This document shows positions 1 to 8,411 of a stretch of DNA of 32,481 nt, piece after piece (position 1 is the stretch's first letter; each line of letters starts with the position of its first letter). The stretch comes from Omnitrophica bacterium GWA2_41_15 (lineage in GTDB: Bacteria > Omnitrophota > Gorgyraeia > Gygaellales > Profunditerraquicolaceae), in the NCBI GenBank assembly GCA_919901915.1, contig CAKKQB010000010.1, positions 1-32,481 on the forward strand. The letters run 5' to 3'. The notes under the pieces are model-generated. The model saw nothing but the letters and a program-made list of their open reading frames with translations, made no database searches and had not been told where the DNA came from. Position numbers and translations under genes: made by a program.

Positions 1-1
1 A

Positions 2-3000
2 CGATTCACGAATAACGAGATACAAAACATCTCCGAACAACTGATGAAGGAAATCATTCTCCCCGCAATCACCCAAGACATCAACACCTCACCGCGCTAC
101 GCGCCTCTACGTCAAATATATCACTCGTTAATTCTGGCGGAATGGTTTAAACGTAAACACTCATCCGTATCTCGCGCAACGCAAGATACAAAATGCGCTT
201 CACGAGATACGCTTCACGCTTCACGAAATACTAACCCCTACGACCCCTACATCAACTCCGGCACAACCGCTGGCTTAGAATCCCAAGTTCCATGGTCAAA
301 ACAAACTCTCTGGCAGGAATATCTTAAATCTTACCAACAAGGGGAATACAAGCTCCAAGATACGCTTTTTGGCTTAAAACGGATGTATTGGAGCGGCGGG
401 ATAACTTTTTTTAAAGAAAACGGCGCCGAGATATTTACTGGTTCTTCTGCTGTAATTAAAAAATTGATAACCCTTCAAAGAAACCCTGGAAAAATCCTTG
501 CTATAGCTACTACTACAGAAAGTCCGATTCCCTCAAAAATAAAAGTTATTACTCCGAATAACGAGCTAAGAACATCCTTTCAAGCGGGAGACAAGGTTTG
601 GTATGGTAATTTTGGCTTAGGGGAAGTTAAGAAAATTACCGAAACAGGACTTATTGAGGTAAGATTCAGGAGAAAACCTTTTGAGGGTGGAGAAAACGTT
701 ATGAAAGTATCGCCTGAATTTTTAAGGTTAGCCACCAAGGATGACAAAAATACACCTAAAAAGCCTAAGAAAAAAGATACAGAGCCATTGCCCGTAAGTT
801 CTGATGTTTCTGCTGATAGCGCGCCTCTGCCCGTAAGCTCTAATGTTTCTGGTGATAGCGTACCTCCTGCCAAAGCAACATTTAAAATAATCCCCTATGA
901 TAGGGAATCAGAAAATGTTTACAATCTTTTTCTTAAAATTTTAAATATAGACAGAGATTTTTTTGAAAAATCGAATGAAAAGCTAACCATTCTTCAGAAA
1001 TCGCTAGGAACAAGGTTGAATAAACTTACAAAGAACCCCGGAGATCTTATTAATAACGCGGAATTCCAAAAACTAATAAGGATTTACTATTATCTAGCTA
1101 AATGGGCTAGCTGCCGCGCCCTTCCTCTAAAAATCAAATTATCTAAAAAAGGATACAGCTTAAAGATATCTCTTTCTCCTTCTAAGGACAAAAAATATGT
1201 TACCGCGGAAATATCTAAAGATCGGGGCACAACAAGCAGTGCTATTGCTTATGAAAATTTTCAAAATTGGTGTAAAAATATCTCTCAAGAAAAGTTAGAA
1301 AGGACAATATTATTTTTAGATATCAAAAATTCTGCTCTTAGCGGCTTACACGGTTGGCATAAACACATTTTGGAAGCCAATTTAAAACTCTCTACGTCCT
1401 TTATTAGCGCGGGACTTGTTACTGAAGAAGAGGCGGAAGAGAATCACCTTTTTGAAATTGCTTTAAATGGCTTGAGTAATCCGGATAATAATTTTCGTTT
1501 AAAATATTACCGACTCCTTAAGGCTCTTATTGATGCAAGTATTGTCACAAAAGAAGAGGCGATAAAAAGAGTAAAAGAAACAGGGCTCTTGAAAGTTGTT
1601 TTTAAAGAATTAGATAATCCGAACAAGCATATTCAATTAAATAATTTGCAATTCCTAAAATTTCTTATTGACGCTGGTGTTGTTACTAAAGAAGAAACGG
1701 AAGAGAGTCGTCTTTTTGAGGTTGCTTTCGAAAAATTAAATAAGCCCGATTGGATGTTTGCCTATTCAATCTACTGGCAGGTTCTTGAATCCCTTATTGA
1801 CGCAAATTTCGTCACAAAGGGAAAGGTGGAAGAAAAAACAAAAGAAATAGACCTCTTGCAAACTGTTCTTAAAAAATTAAATAATCCAAACATACACATC
1901 CAATATGATAGCTTGCGCTTCCTTAAAGTCCTTATTGACGCGGGAGTTGTTACCGAAAAAGAAGCAAGAGACAATCGCCTTTTTGAGATTGCTTTAAATG
2001 GCTTGAGTAATCCGGATAATAATTTTCGTTTAAAATATTCCCAACTTTTTAAATCCCTTACTAACGCGGGCATTGCCGATATAACAGAAGCAAGAAAGGA
2101 GGTAAAGGCAGTGGGCCTCTTAGAATTTACTTTTAAAGAATTATTATATAACCCAGCTCAACGGATTTGGCTAAACAATTTGCTATTTCTTAGGCCATAT
2201 ATTGACACGGGCATTGTTACCAAAAAAGAAGCGGAAGAAAATAATCTTTTAGGATTTTTTCGTATGGGATTAAATAATCCGCATTTCTATATCCAACTGA
2301 ACAGTTTGCGCGCCCTTGAATCCCTTATTAACGCGGGGTTTATTACTCAAGAAGAAGCGGAAAAAAATCATCTCTTAGAAACCTTCTACACTGGCCTAAA
2401 TGACCAGCATAGCGAGATTCGTGATGCCAGCCTTCAAAATCTTAATGCCTTTATCAACGCAGGTCTTATCATAAAAGAAAAAATTATTAGTAAAGATGAA
2501 GCGGAAAACATGTTCCTGGAAATTTACGGCAATGAGATTCCAGTTCCAAATTTTCATTATTATTTAAAAATGTTGCGCATATTGAAAGACGAACCTGATA
2601 AGGCGTATGAAATTTTTAATTATAGCCAAAAAGAATTGTCAGAATTATTGCGTATATTTAGTTACTTCGCGGAATATAATACCAAACATAATGAAAAATA
2701 TTTTTTCGAGAGAAGATGGATACGGAATCACTGGAGTCTTTTCAAAAATCCGCAAGGATTTATTAATTATTTAAAGAATAAGGTTGAGGCAATAATTAAG
2801 GGTGATTCAATAAAATTCATTATAGATATACACATGATGGTCCATGTCAACGCGGCAAAAAGCTTAATAGAAGCCATGGGAATAAATAAAGACCAAATAC
2901 TTATACGCTATGAGGGAGAAATAAGCTATGAACAAATTTTAGGATTTTTTCCCGGATATGCCATAAAAATAGGCACGGAACTTAATGATAAAAAAACCAT

Positions 3001-4045
3001 CGAAATAATGTTTCATGGCAATGACAAGATACAACCTGATTTTTCTAAAGGCTTTCTTTCAATATCAATACCTGAAATGCCATTTAAATTTAGTCTTCCG
3101 CAAGAAAGCTCAAAAGAAAAATTAGATAAAATAAAAAAAGACCTTAACGCAGGTTCAAGAAAAGTAATTGTTATAGGTTCGCCTTCAGACGCGGAATTCA
3201 ATAAGTTTATGCGGGTTTATAATGCTCTCTACAGCAATCTTCCCTGCAAAGAACGTCCATTGACTATTGTTGGTTTTAGAAGAAAAAAGAGCGAAAAAGA
3301 ATTAAAATTATTGGACAGCCTTAACAATCAATCTATTATTATCCGCGATAACGCGGCAGATCCTTTGCCGGACATTGGAGACAATAATATTTTAATACTT
3401 AATACTATCGGAGAGCTTCTTAGTATGTACGGCATAGCGGATCCGCTGTCCATAACTGGTTGTGATAGAAATATCATGGAGCCTATCCAGGGAAAAGGAG
3501 TTTTATTTTTTGATGGTGCTTGGATCAACAATCTAGAAGCAAAAACGGCTTTGGTTAACGCGGGAGCGGCAGAAGTATTTAGTGAAAAAACTTTCTCTAA
3601 TTTAATGGACGATCTCGCGAAAACAGAAGAAATGGCAGAAAAAGGGCTAAAAGTAATAGAATATTTCAAAAGAGAAGCCCGGCTTATGGCGGAAGAAGTT
3701 ACCGCGGTGATTATTACGAATAACGAAGATCTTGCAGGCGAATTGATTAACGACAAGGTACCGCAATCTGCCAATTCACCTGTTCAAATAGACAATGAAA
3801 CCGGGGGAATTGATTTAAACCGAATAGAGATTACCCTCAAAAACCAAGAATATACCTCTAAACTTAATCCTGTTGATTTAAAAATCCTGCGGGCAGCAAA
3901 GGCATTAAAAGATGGGTGGAGCAACTTATCGCTTCTTTATTGCCATGAAATAATCTTGCTTTTAAAGGATAATATAGTAAAAAATATTCGAAACAAACCC
4001 CTTCTTTTAAATATCTTGGCGCAACTTAAAATTGACCCGAACTAG
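2..4045 (+). CDS. Giant multidomain protein, 5'-truncated by window edge: tudor-like, HEAT/ARM-like repeats, KdtA-like glycosyltransferase domain
   Basis: The frame is open to the left edge, so the gene probably begins outside the window; the ATG at 44 is only the first in-frame Met, and residues below count from it. Residues 1-130 hold a module (FAPLRQIYHSLILA-like, then WSGGI) that I recall from other large Omnitrophota proteins. Residues 180-220 (GDKVWYGNFGLGEV) resemble the tudor/CarD-like fold at UvrD C-termini. A Pro/Ser-rich linker follows, then about ten helical repeats of roughly 44 residues (415-830) with a LIDAGVVTKEEAEE core, like HEAT/ARM units. Residues 1030-1220 look like the C-terminal half of Kdo transferase (WaaA/KdtA): GSPSD, NTIGELLSMYGIAD, then MEPIQGKGVLFF. 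The tail carries GGIDLN near residue 1254. No signal peptide can be judged. The chromatin, scaffold or sugar-transfer role is unknown. Confidence 0.7.
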   Translation, partial: RFTNNEIQNISEQLMKEIILPAITQDINTSPRYAPLRQIYHSLILAEWFKRKHSSVSRATQDTKCASRDTLHASRNTNPYDPYINSGTTAGLESQVPWSKQTLWQEYLKSYQQGEYKLQDTLFGLKRMYWSGGITFFKENGAEIFTGSSAVIKKLITLQRNPGKILAIATTTESPIPSKIKVITPNNELRTSFQAGDKVWYGNFGLGEVKKITETGLIEVRFRRKPFEGGENVMKVSPEFLRLATKDDKNTPKKPKKKDTEPLPVSSDVSADSAPLPVSSNVSGDSVPPAKATFKIIPYDRESENVYNLFLKILNIDRDFFEKSNEKLTILQKSLGTRLNKLTKNPGDLINNAEFQKLIRIYYYLAKWASCRALPLKIKLSKKGYSLKISLSPSKDKKYVTAEISKDRGTTSSAIAYENFQNWCKNISQEKLERTILFLDIKNSALSGLHGWHKHILEANLKLSTSFISAGLVTEEEAEENHLFEIALNGLSNPDNNFRLKYYRLLKALIDASIVTKEEAIKRVKETGLLKVVFKELDNPNKHIQLNNLQFLKFLIDAGVVTKEETEESRLFEVAFEKLNKPDWMFAYSIYWQVLESLIDANFVTKGKVEEKTKEIDLLQTVLKKLNNPNIHIQYDSLRFLKVLIDAGVVTEKEARDNRLFEIALNGLSNPDNNFRLKYSQLFKSLTNAGIADITEARKEVKAVGLLEFTFKELLYNPAQRIWLNNLLFLRPYIDTGIVTKKEAEENNLLGFFRMGLNNPHFYIQLNSLRALESLINAGFITQEEAEKNHLLETFYTGLNDQHSEIRDASLQNLNAFINAGLIIKEKIISKDEAENMFLEIYGNEIPVPNFHYYLKMLRILKDEPDKAYEIFNYSQKELSELLRIFSYFAEYNTKHNEKYFFERRWIRNHWSLFKNPQGFINYLKNKVEAIIKGDSIKFIIDIHMMVHVNAAKSLIEAMGINKDQILIRYEGEISYEQILGFFPGYAIKIGTELNDKKTIEIMFHGNDKIQPDFSKGFLSISIPEMPFKFSLPQESSKEKLDKIKKDLNAGSRKVIVIGSPSDAEFNKFMRVYNALYSNLPCKERPLTIVGFRRKKSEKELKLLDSLNNQSIIIRDNAADPLPDIGDNNILILNTIGELLSMYGIADPLSITGCDRNIMEPIQGKGVLFFDGAWINNLEAKTALVNAGAAEVFSEKTFSNLMDDLAKTEEMAEKGLKVIEYFKREARLMAEEVTAVIITNNEDLAGELINDKVPQSANSPVQIDNETGGIDLNRIEITLKNQEYTSKLNPVDLKILRAAKALKDGWSNLSLLYCHEIILLLKDNIVKNIRNKPLLLNILAQLKIDPN
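160..235. repeat. Word-repeat array inside the giant gene
   Basis: Imperfect tandem of short words around TTCACGAGATACG and CGCAAGATACAAAA. Related words (CACGAATAACGAGATAC) lie at 6-23. The array is in frame and encodes a low-complexity stretch rich in Arg, Thr and Ser (about residues 40-64) in the position where I would expect a linker of the first module. It looks like an intergenic-type repeat that has entered coding sequence. Confidence 0.55.
783..868 (+). repeat. Two-copy 39-bp coding tandem repeat (LPVSS linker)
   Basis: Two adjacent 39-bp copies encode LPVSSDVSADSAP and LPVSSNVSGDSVP, a flexible linker between the tudor-like domain and the helical region. The copies differ at a few positions. 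Confidence 0.7.
1447..2039 (+). repeat. Pair of near-identical 62-bp direct repeats, 531 bp apart, in the HEAT-like array
   Basis: Positions 1447-1508 and 1978-2039 match over 62 bp with a single A/G difference, whereas the neighbouring helical units have diverged strongly. The offset of 531 bp is 177 codons, about four repeat units. This points to recent block duplication or gene conversion within the array. Confidence 0.85.
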
Positions 4046-4117
4046 AACCGCCCCTATCAAAGGGACACTTTTAGTTCATCTTAAGAACCGTCCCCGTTAC
4101 TCCTACTACTCCAGTTT

Positions 4118-4261
4118 TCACAAAGCATTCACCAAAACTTCAAACTCTTTGGACTTAAATACCAGAACAAGGCGTCCATTCATACTCACGTCCTTAGCCA
4201 TGAATTCGATTTTTTCAGCAATCTCTTCACATTGAGTCAGTTTTTGATTTGAAACAAACAA
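4118..4261 (-). CDS. Possible small ORF or gene remnant, 47 aa
   Basis: A minus-strand frame from a TTG at 4261 to a TGA at 4118 encodes a short mixed alpha/beta-looking peptide ending SKEFEVLVNAL. An internal ATG at about 4198 would give 27 residues. The composition looks protein-like rather than random, but there is no Shine-Dalgarno and I recognise no family. It may be the tail of a decayed gene, or nothing. Confidence 0.25.
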   Translation of the reverse strand: MFVSNQKLTQCEEIAEKIEFMAKDVSMNGRLVLVFKSKEFEVLVNAL

Positions 4262-4303
4262 TTTTTTTTAAATCGAATTGTCTCACATTAAATCTAACCG
4301 AAA

Positions 4304-4334
4304 GTAGGGGGCGGGTTTGAAACCCGCCCCCTAC
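4304..4334. repeat. Perfect 15-bp-arm palindrome (REP-like)
   Basis: GTAGGGGGCGGGTTT is followed by one G and then its exact reverse complement. The outer GTAGGGG/CCCCTAC ends match the hairpins at 8475-8552, 23981-24057 and 30108-30131, so I group all four as one REP-like family. Its place between convergent genes could let it act as a two-way terminator, though no T-tract follows. Confidence 0.75.
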
Positions 4335-4406
4335 TATGAAATAGCAAATTTTTGTTATTTTGCAGGGATTCGATTTATCAAACCCGGTATGTTGTTTTGT
4401 TTTGCT

Positions 4407-5198
4407 CTAAAGCAATTTCCTATATGCTTCTAGGTAGGAACCGCAGTATATTTGCTTATTTAAGATTAGCTCCGCGGTAATTGAAGCGTCTAGCAAATCT
4501 TTATCTAGGGGGTCTAATATCGCGGCATCTAAGCCAAAGGCAATTGCCATAGTCAAAAATGTACGATTAATTAAACTGCGATTGCAAGCGCCTTGCGAAA
4601 CATTACTTAAACCAACTATACTTTTGGGGGAAGGTTCGGAAATAATCTTAAATTCATTTATAACCTCTAAGATATCTCTCATCTGTGCCTGCGCTACATT
4701 AACCGGCAAAACTATAGGATCAAGATAAAGGTCCTCAATAGGAAACCCTTGCTCGCTACAGCTGGCAACAATGGTTGCCGCTAACTCTAATCTCTGATCT
4801 TTATTCTGCGGGATGCCTTTCGCGCTAATGGTCAAACCAATGAGCTTGGCATTATATTTTTTGGCCAAAGGCACCAGTATGTCTAATTTTTCAAGATCAG
4901 CAGTGGTAGAATTTATAATTACCTTATTTTTAATAACCTCTAACCCTGATTTAATAACCTGTGGCTTGCTTGAATCAATGCACAAAGGCTTATCCGTTAC
5001 CTCTTGAATGACTTGAATTAGCCATTGAATATCAGATATGGGGTTCCGCGAGTCCGGGCCGCAATTTACATCTAAAGCATCCGCGCCCGCGCTTATCTGA
5101 GCAACAGCGCATCTTTTAATCTCATCTTTATTTTTTTCTCTTATCGCCCTGCCAATATTGGCATACATCCCATTAATCAATTCGCCGATTATAAACAT
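4407..5198 (-). CDS. acsE: Methyltetrahydrofolate:corrinoid/iron-sulfur protein methyltransferase
   Basis: Transfers the methyl group of methyl-tetrahydrofolate to the cobalt of the corrinoid iron-sulfur protein in the Wood-Ljungdahl pathway; cytosolic. The product is 263 aa, matching the family length of about 262. It is a single pterin-binding TIM barrel: IGELING near the N-terminus, DVNCG after strand 2, the CIDSS strand, LDPIVLPV, and GLSNVSQG near residue 198, which holds the Asn that helps activate the pterin. It is the last gene of the acsC-acsV-acsD-acsE set on this strand, but 252 bp of repeats separate it from acsD. No Shine-Dalgarno is seen before the ATG, which follows repeat-derived sequence. 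Confident call from motif order and context. Confidence 0.93.
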   Translation of the reverse strand: MFIIGELINGMYANIGRAIREKNKDEIKRCAVAQISAGADALDVNCGPDSRNPISDIQWLIQVIQEVTDKPLCIDSSKPQVIKSGLEVIKNKVIINSTTADLEKLDILVPLAKKYNAKLIGLTISAKGIPQNKDQRLELAATIVASCSEQGFPIEDLYLDPIVLPVNVAQAQMRDILEVINEFKIISEPSPKSIVGLSNVSQGACNRSLINRTFLTMAIAFGLDAAILDPLDKDLLDASITAELILNKQIYCGSYLEAYRKLL

Positions 5199-5204
5199 AT
5201 TAAA

Positions 5205-5236
5205 TTAGCGTAAAGCGTATAACGTTTAGCGGATAA
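5205..5236. repeat. Word-repeat array, TAGCGTA family
   Basis: Tandem variants of TAGCGTA/TAACGTT/TAGCGGA directly upstream of acsE on its coding strand. The complementary words recur at 5432-5466, so the two could pair across the mobile element between them. Confidence 0.7.
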
Positions 5237-5247
5237 ATTTTTACTAT

Positions 5248-5429
5248 GAGGCTGTTACGAAATGCTCTTTTTCGTCATTCCGGCGAAAGGTCAAGCCCAG
5301 TTAGGCTCTGACACTTCCTCGGGCAATTCTGCCCTCGGTCGCCGGAATCCAGGACTCTTTGATTCCAATAAACTTATGGATACCGGCTTTCGCCGGTATG
5401 ACGATTTTAATGCATTTCGCAACAATCCC
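5248..5429. mobile_element. MITE-like element with GGCTGTTRCGAAATGC-type inverted ends
   Basis: Left end GGCTGTTACGAAATGC (5250-5265) and right end GCATTTCGCAACAAT (5412-5426) are imperfect inverted repeats, with ACTAT directly repeated outside (5243-5247 and 5430-5434). Inside is a GTCATTCCGG...GGTATGAC hairpin of a type widespread between bacterial genes, itself interrupted by the element at 5289-5341. The element at 25167-25283 shares the same ends. It has no transposase gene, so any movement would need help in trans. Confidence 0.6.
5289..5341. mobile_element. Second copy of the short element found in rnpB
   Basis: Positions 5295-5322 are identical over 28 bp to 30279-30306 within rnpB. 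After a hairpin whose stem differs but still pairs (GGGC/GCCC here, GGCC/GGCC there), both copies resume with CTCGGTCG. Here it splits a GTCAT-type repeat hairpin between CGGCGAAAG and CCGGAATCC, so it is nested. GGTC occurs at both ends of both copies. Confidence 0.8.
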
Positions 5430-5466
5430 ACTATCGCTATACGCTAAACGCTATCCGCTATCCATT
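5430..5466. repeat. Word-repeat array, TAGCGTA family, over the acsD stop
   Basis: Tandem CGCTATA/CGCTAAA/CGCTATC heptamers. The stop codon of acsD (5451-5453) lies inside the array and the last residues of AcsD are encoded by it. Confidence 0.7.
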
Positions 5467-6410
5467 AACTCGTCTATATACTTATCTATCTTCTCTATCG
5501 CCTTTGGATGCCGCATTACTAAGATATCAGCTCCTGCCTGCAAAAGCGCGGTGGCAGTGACAATCTCCCAGATTATGCCGCGCTCTGATTCCGAACCCCA
5601 TGAAGGAAATTCTTGCTGAGTAACCCTTGCCTCTTTTGTCTTCCATGTTTCCTGGGCAACAAAACAAATAAATGGCGAAGCAACTGCCTTATCTCCTGAT
5701 AATGCCGCTAAACGGCCGCGCTCCATTATTGAATAAGCATACTCCAATCCATAACCCAAAGCGCCTATAGTCGGATTCATTACAATGCGGTCTAAGCCTA
5801 ATCCCATATCAGAAATAAGAATATTTAATTGTTTGGCAATATTTATATCAATGGGTGATTCAGCAATAATATTATGACCATCCGCCAGAGCGCTTACTGC
5901 CAATGTTTTATAATTATCTGTTGAGGCGCTTCCAATTAAACATCTCTCCCCCCGGCTAACTTCACAACAAGCAGGCAAAACTAAATTATCTTTATCATCG
6001 TCCTGACTGCCGACAATAATCAGAGGAACCTCAACCGTTTTTAATAATCGCGAAATAAATTCTGCCTCTTCCTCCGCGGATTTATTTCCAAAATCCGGAT
6101 GCGCTCCCTGCAGGCGGACACAGAGCATTTCAGCCTTATATTCTCTGACGCATTTTTGCGCCCATTCTAAAGAATCATTTAAAACATCGCCATAAGGCTC
6201 AATTAATTCCCGCGGCCAATCAACAGGCGCGATATCCCAAATCTCATACGCAATTACCGGCTTATTCGCGATAGCGCCTTCCTGAAATAAAAAAGGCAGG
6301 GATTCTTCACCGCCAACTTTTATTACAGAGGACCTCCCCCCTCCTTGCGCCTTCGTTGCCCCGATAGTTACCGTGTTAACTTTACCAGTCCACTTTTCTA
6401 ATACTGTCAT
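5451..6410 (-). CDS. acsD: Corrinoid/iron-sulfur protein small subunit (acetyl-CoA decarbonylase/synthase delta subunit)
   Basis: Forms the heterodimer with AcsC that carries the methyl group on cobamide from AcsE to acetyl-CoA synthase. At 319 aa it has the usual length and a TIM-barrel pattern, starting with KAQGGGRSSVIKVGGEESLPF, which is characteristic of the CdhD/AcsD family, and later IGALGYGLEYAYSIMER. It lies between acsV and acsE on the same strand. The start at 6410 is chosen because conserved sequence begins at once; the bases before it are pure heptamer repeat without a Shine-Dalgarno. The stop codon is also inside a repeat, so both gene ends have been rebuilt by repeats. Confidence 0.93.
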   Translation of the reverse strand: MTVLEKWTGKVNTVTIGATKAQGGGRSSVIKVGGEESLPFLFQEGAIANKPVIAYEIWDIAPVDWPRELIEPYGDVLNDSLEWAQKCVREYKAEMLCVRLQGAHPDFGNKSAEEEAEFISRLLKTVEVPLIIVGSQDDDKDNLVLPACCEVSRGERCLIGSASTDNYKTLAVSALADGHNIIAESPIDINIAKQLNILISDMGLGLDRIVMNPTIGALGYGLEYAYSIMERGRLAALSGDKAVASPFICFVAQETWKTKEARVTQQEFPSWGSESERGIIWEIVTATALLQAGADILVMRHPKAIEKIDKYIDELMDSG

Positions 6411-6411
6411 A

Positions 6412-6480
6412 TCGGCGTATAGCGTATAGCGTATAGCGTATAGCGGATAGTTTTTACTCTACGCTATCCGCTCTACGCTA
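6412..6480. repeat. Tandem heptamer array (GCGTATA x4) forming a hairpin between acsV and acsD
   Basis: Four perfect GCGTATA units at 6415-6442 plus a GCGGATA unit, then a spacer, then complementary CTACGCTATCCGCTCTACG words. The array fills the whole acsV-acsD junction, supplies the acsV stop (6473-6475) and abuts the acsD ATG. Confidence 0.85.
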
Positions 6481-8374
6481 ATCCTACGCTTGGGAATTTA
6501 GTTAAATCCGTATGCGGAAAAAATAATGCCGCCATATATTCATCCATATAACCCGGCTCAACTGACAACTCAAAATAAGTTACGCCGCAGGCGATTTGAT
6601 CTGCCTTCTCTCGCGCTTCGCGCGATAAAATCATTTTATAAGCGCCTGCCAATGAACTGTTCCCTATAAACACAAAACGCTTCCTGTCTAAATCAGGTAA
6701 CAAGCCTATTTTTACCGCGCTATCAATATCTATCGCGGTTCCAAATCCGCCGGCAATAAAAATAGTTTCTATTTTAGTAAAATCCAAATTCATATGTCTT
6801 ACCAAAACTGAAGCTGCCGAATAAATAGCCGCCTTGGCGCGTTTTAAATTATCAATATCCAAATCAGTAATTATTATATCTGAGAGCGCGAGAGAATCTT
6901 CCTTAAAAACAACCGTAAATTCCCGTTTCCGCTCAACCTCACGGATACGCTTATTCTTTATATCTTTTATCGAGCCATCTTTATCCAAAATTCCGCATTC
7001 TAGCATCTGGGCAATTAAATCAATATAGCCTGAACCGCAAATACCGCGCGGAGCGGCATCACCTATGGTTTCATATTTTACCTCTAGGCTTCCCGGCTCA
7101 ATTTTTACTTTTTGGATTGCTCCCTTTCCCGCGCGCATACCGCAAGCAAGGCCGCTTCCTTCAAACGCCGGCCCCGCGGAAGCCGCGCAAGCTATCAGGA
7201 ACTCTTTGTCACCCAAAATTATCTCGCCGTTAGTCCCAATATCAATCAATATGCTTAAATCCTTTTTATGATTTAAGCCGCAGAATAAAATACCGCTGGT
7301 AACATCTCCGCCTACATAACTTGCTACTCCGGGCGAACAAAACAAAATCCCGTGAGGATTAATTTTAATTCCTGCCTCAACCGCGCGGCTCACCGGCAAA
7401 AAATTTGCCACAGGCACATACGGCTCCTTTCTGATATAAGCAGGATCAATACGCAATAGCAGATGAATCATAGTGGTGTTTCCGGCGCATAACACACAAG
7501 TGATATCATTAAGGTCAATACCGTGCTGACAAGTAAGCTCCTGAATCATCGCGTTCATTTCTTCAGTTACCGCGCGGTGTAATTGAAGAAGCCCCTCGGG
7601 CTTACGGGCATAAAGTATACGCGCGATAATATCGCTGCCAAAACTTGCCTGCTTGTTATAAACAGCTTTAGCGCCTAAAATTTTCCCGCTGGTTAAGTTT
7701 ACCAACTGGCCCGAAATAGTTGTAGTACCAATATCAAAACATAAACCAAAATTCTTATCCAAAGTATTACCGGGCTCAATCAAAATAATTTCGGCCTCAA
7801 TGTTTATCTTTGTCAGAGTAACGGTAATTTTCCAATCACTGGAACGCAATAACTCTCCGAGATCGCGAATATTGGCAATGCTAGTACGCAAAACAACTCC
7901 CTCTTGAATCCTTTTAATTTCGCGATAAACTCTTTCCAAATCACTTATCTTATCATCCAAATCAGGCGGACATAATTCTAAATATAATTTATAAGTAAGC
8001 GGGAAAAATTTAAATTTTTCCTCTTCTGAGCTGGGCATTGCCAGCTCAATCTCTTCTATCTCTGTTTTTGCCCCTAATTTTTCAAAATCTACGCGCGACT
8101 CTGAAGGAATCTCTACTTCTAAATCACTTTGTATCGCTGATAAACAAGCAAGATATACGCCTCTATCTTTTTCTTCCCTGCTCAATAACCCTGTGGGTTG
8201 CATTAAAACTTTGCCTTTTTTTAAAATTACCTTGCACCGGCCGCAAACACCATCACCGCCACAGCCGGAATTAACACAAACCCCCGCGGAAATCGCCGCG
8301 GAAAGGATAGTTTTACCTTTCTCTACTTCTATGGTTTTATTATCCGGATAAAATGTTACTTTAAACTTTTCCAT
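6473..8374 (-). CDS. acsV: Reductive activator of the corrinoid/iron-sulfur protein (RACo), ASKHA ATPase with 2Fe-2S domain
   Basis: ATP-driven electron donor that returns inactive Co(II) in AcsC/AcsD to Co(I). The 633-aa product has an N-terminal plant-type ferredoxin domain with Cys38, Cys44, Cys47 and Cys77, a linker and middle region (about 95-205), then an ASKHA actin-like ATPase from LCFDIGTTTISGQLV (about 210) through IDIGTNGEI and a C-terminal FIAGGFGTAID loop. This order is that of RACo from Carboxydothermus and relatives. It sits between acsC and acsD, which supports the corrinoid protein as partner rather than a methanogenic methyltransferase. The ATG at 8374 has no Shine-Dalgarno and follows repeat sequence; the stop is in the heptamer array. 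Confidence 0.92.
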   Translation of the reverse strand: MEKFKVTFYPDNKTIEVEKGKTILSAAISAGVCVNSGCGGDGVCGRCKVILKKGKVLMQPTGLLSREEKDRGVYLACLSAIQSDLEVEIPSESRVDFEKLGAKTEIEEIELAMPSSEEEKFKFFPLTYKLYLELCPPDLDDKISDLERVYREIKRIQEGVVLRTSIANIRDLGELLRSSDWKITVTLTKINIEAEIILIEPGNTLDKNFGLCFDIGTTTISGQLVNLTSGKILGAKAVYNKQASFGSDIIARILYARKPEGLLQLHRAVTEEMNAMIQELTCQHGIDLNDITCVLCAGNTTMIHLLLRIDPAYIRKEPYVPVANFLPVSRAVEAGIKINPHGILFCSPGVASYVGGDVTSGILFCGLNHKKDLSILIDIGTNGEIILGDKEFLIACAASAGPAFEGSGLACGMRAGKGAIQKVKIEPGSLEVKYETIGDAAPRGICGSGYIDLIAQMLECGILDKDGSIKDIKNKRIREVERKREFTVVFKEDSLALSDIIITDLDIDNLKRAKAAIYSAASVLVRHMNLDFTKIETIFIAGGFGTAIDIDSAVKIGLLPDLDRKRFVFIGNSSLAGAYKMILSREAREKADQIACGVTYFELSVEPGYMDEYMAALFFPHTDLTKFPSVGLA

Positions 8375-8411
8375 ACTCTTATTTTTAGCGTAGGGTGTAG
8401 AGCGAATAATT

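Larger units (their letters stand above)
4046..4406. other. 361-bp convergent intergenic region with repeat debris
   Basis: This region separates the giant plus-strand gene from acsE, which point at each other. It holds two near-direct copies of GAACCGYCCC (about 4049-4058 and 4085-4094) around GGGACACTTTTAG, which remind me of flanks of REP-associated IS200-like transposases (recollection only), a possible small minus-strand reading frame at 4118-4261, and a perfect palindrome at 4304-4334. I see no clear promoter. Confidence 0.5.

Noticed and set aside
4032-4235. Plus-strand 67-aa open frame after the giant gene
   Set aside because: It overlaps the giant gene's end out of frame, lacks a ribosome site, and is low-complexity Thr/Arg/Ser.
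4304-4334. Rho-independent terminator for acsE or the giant gene
   Set aside because: The palindrome is perfect but has a one-base loop and no T-tract on either strand, and it belongs to a repeat family found elsewhere; I list it as a repeat only.
5262-5619. Plus-strand open frames with GFRRYDD and IPAFAGMT peptides
   Set aside because: These peptides are the translation of a widespread GTCAT-type intergenic repeat; one frame also runs into acsD antisense.
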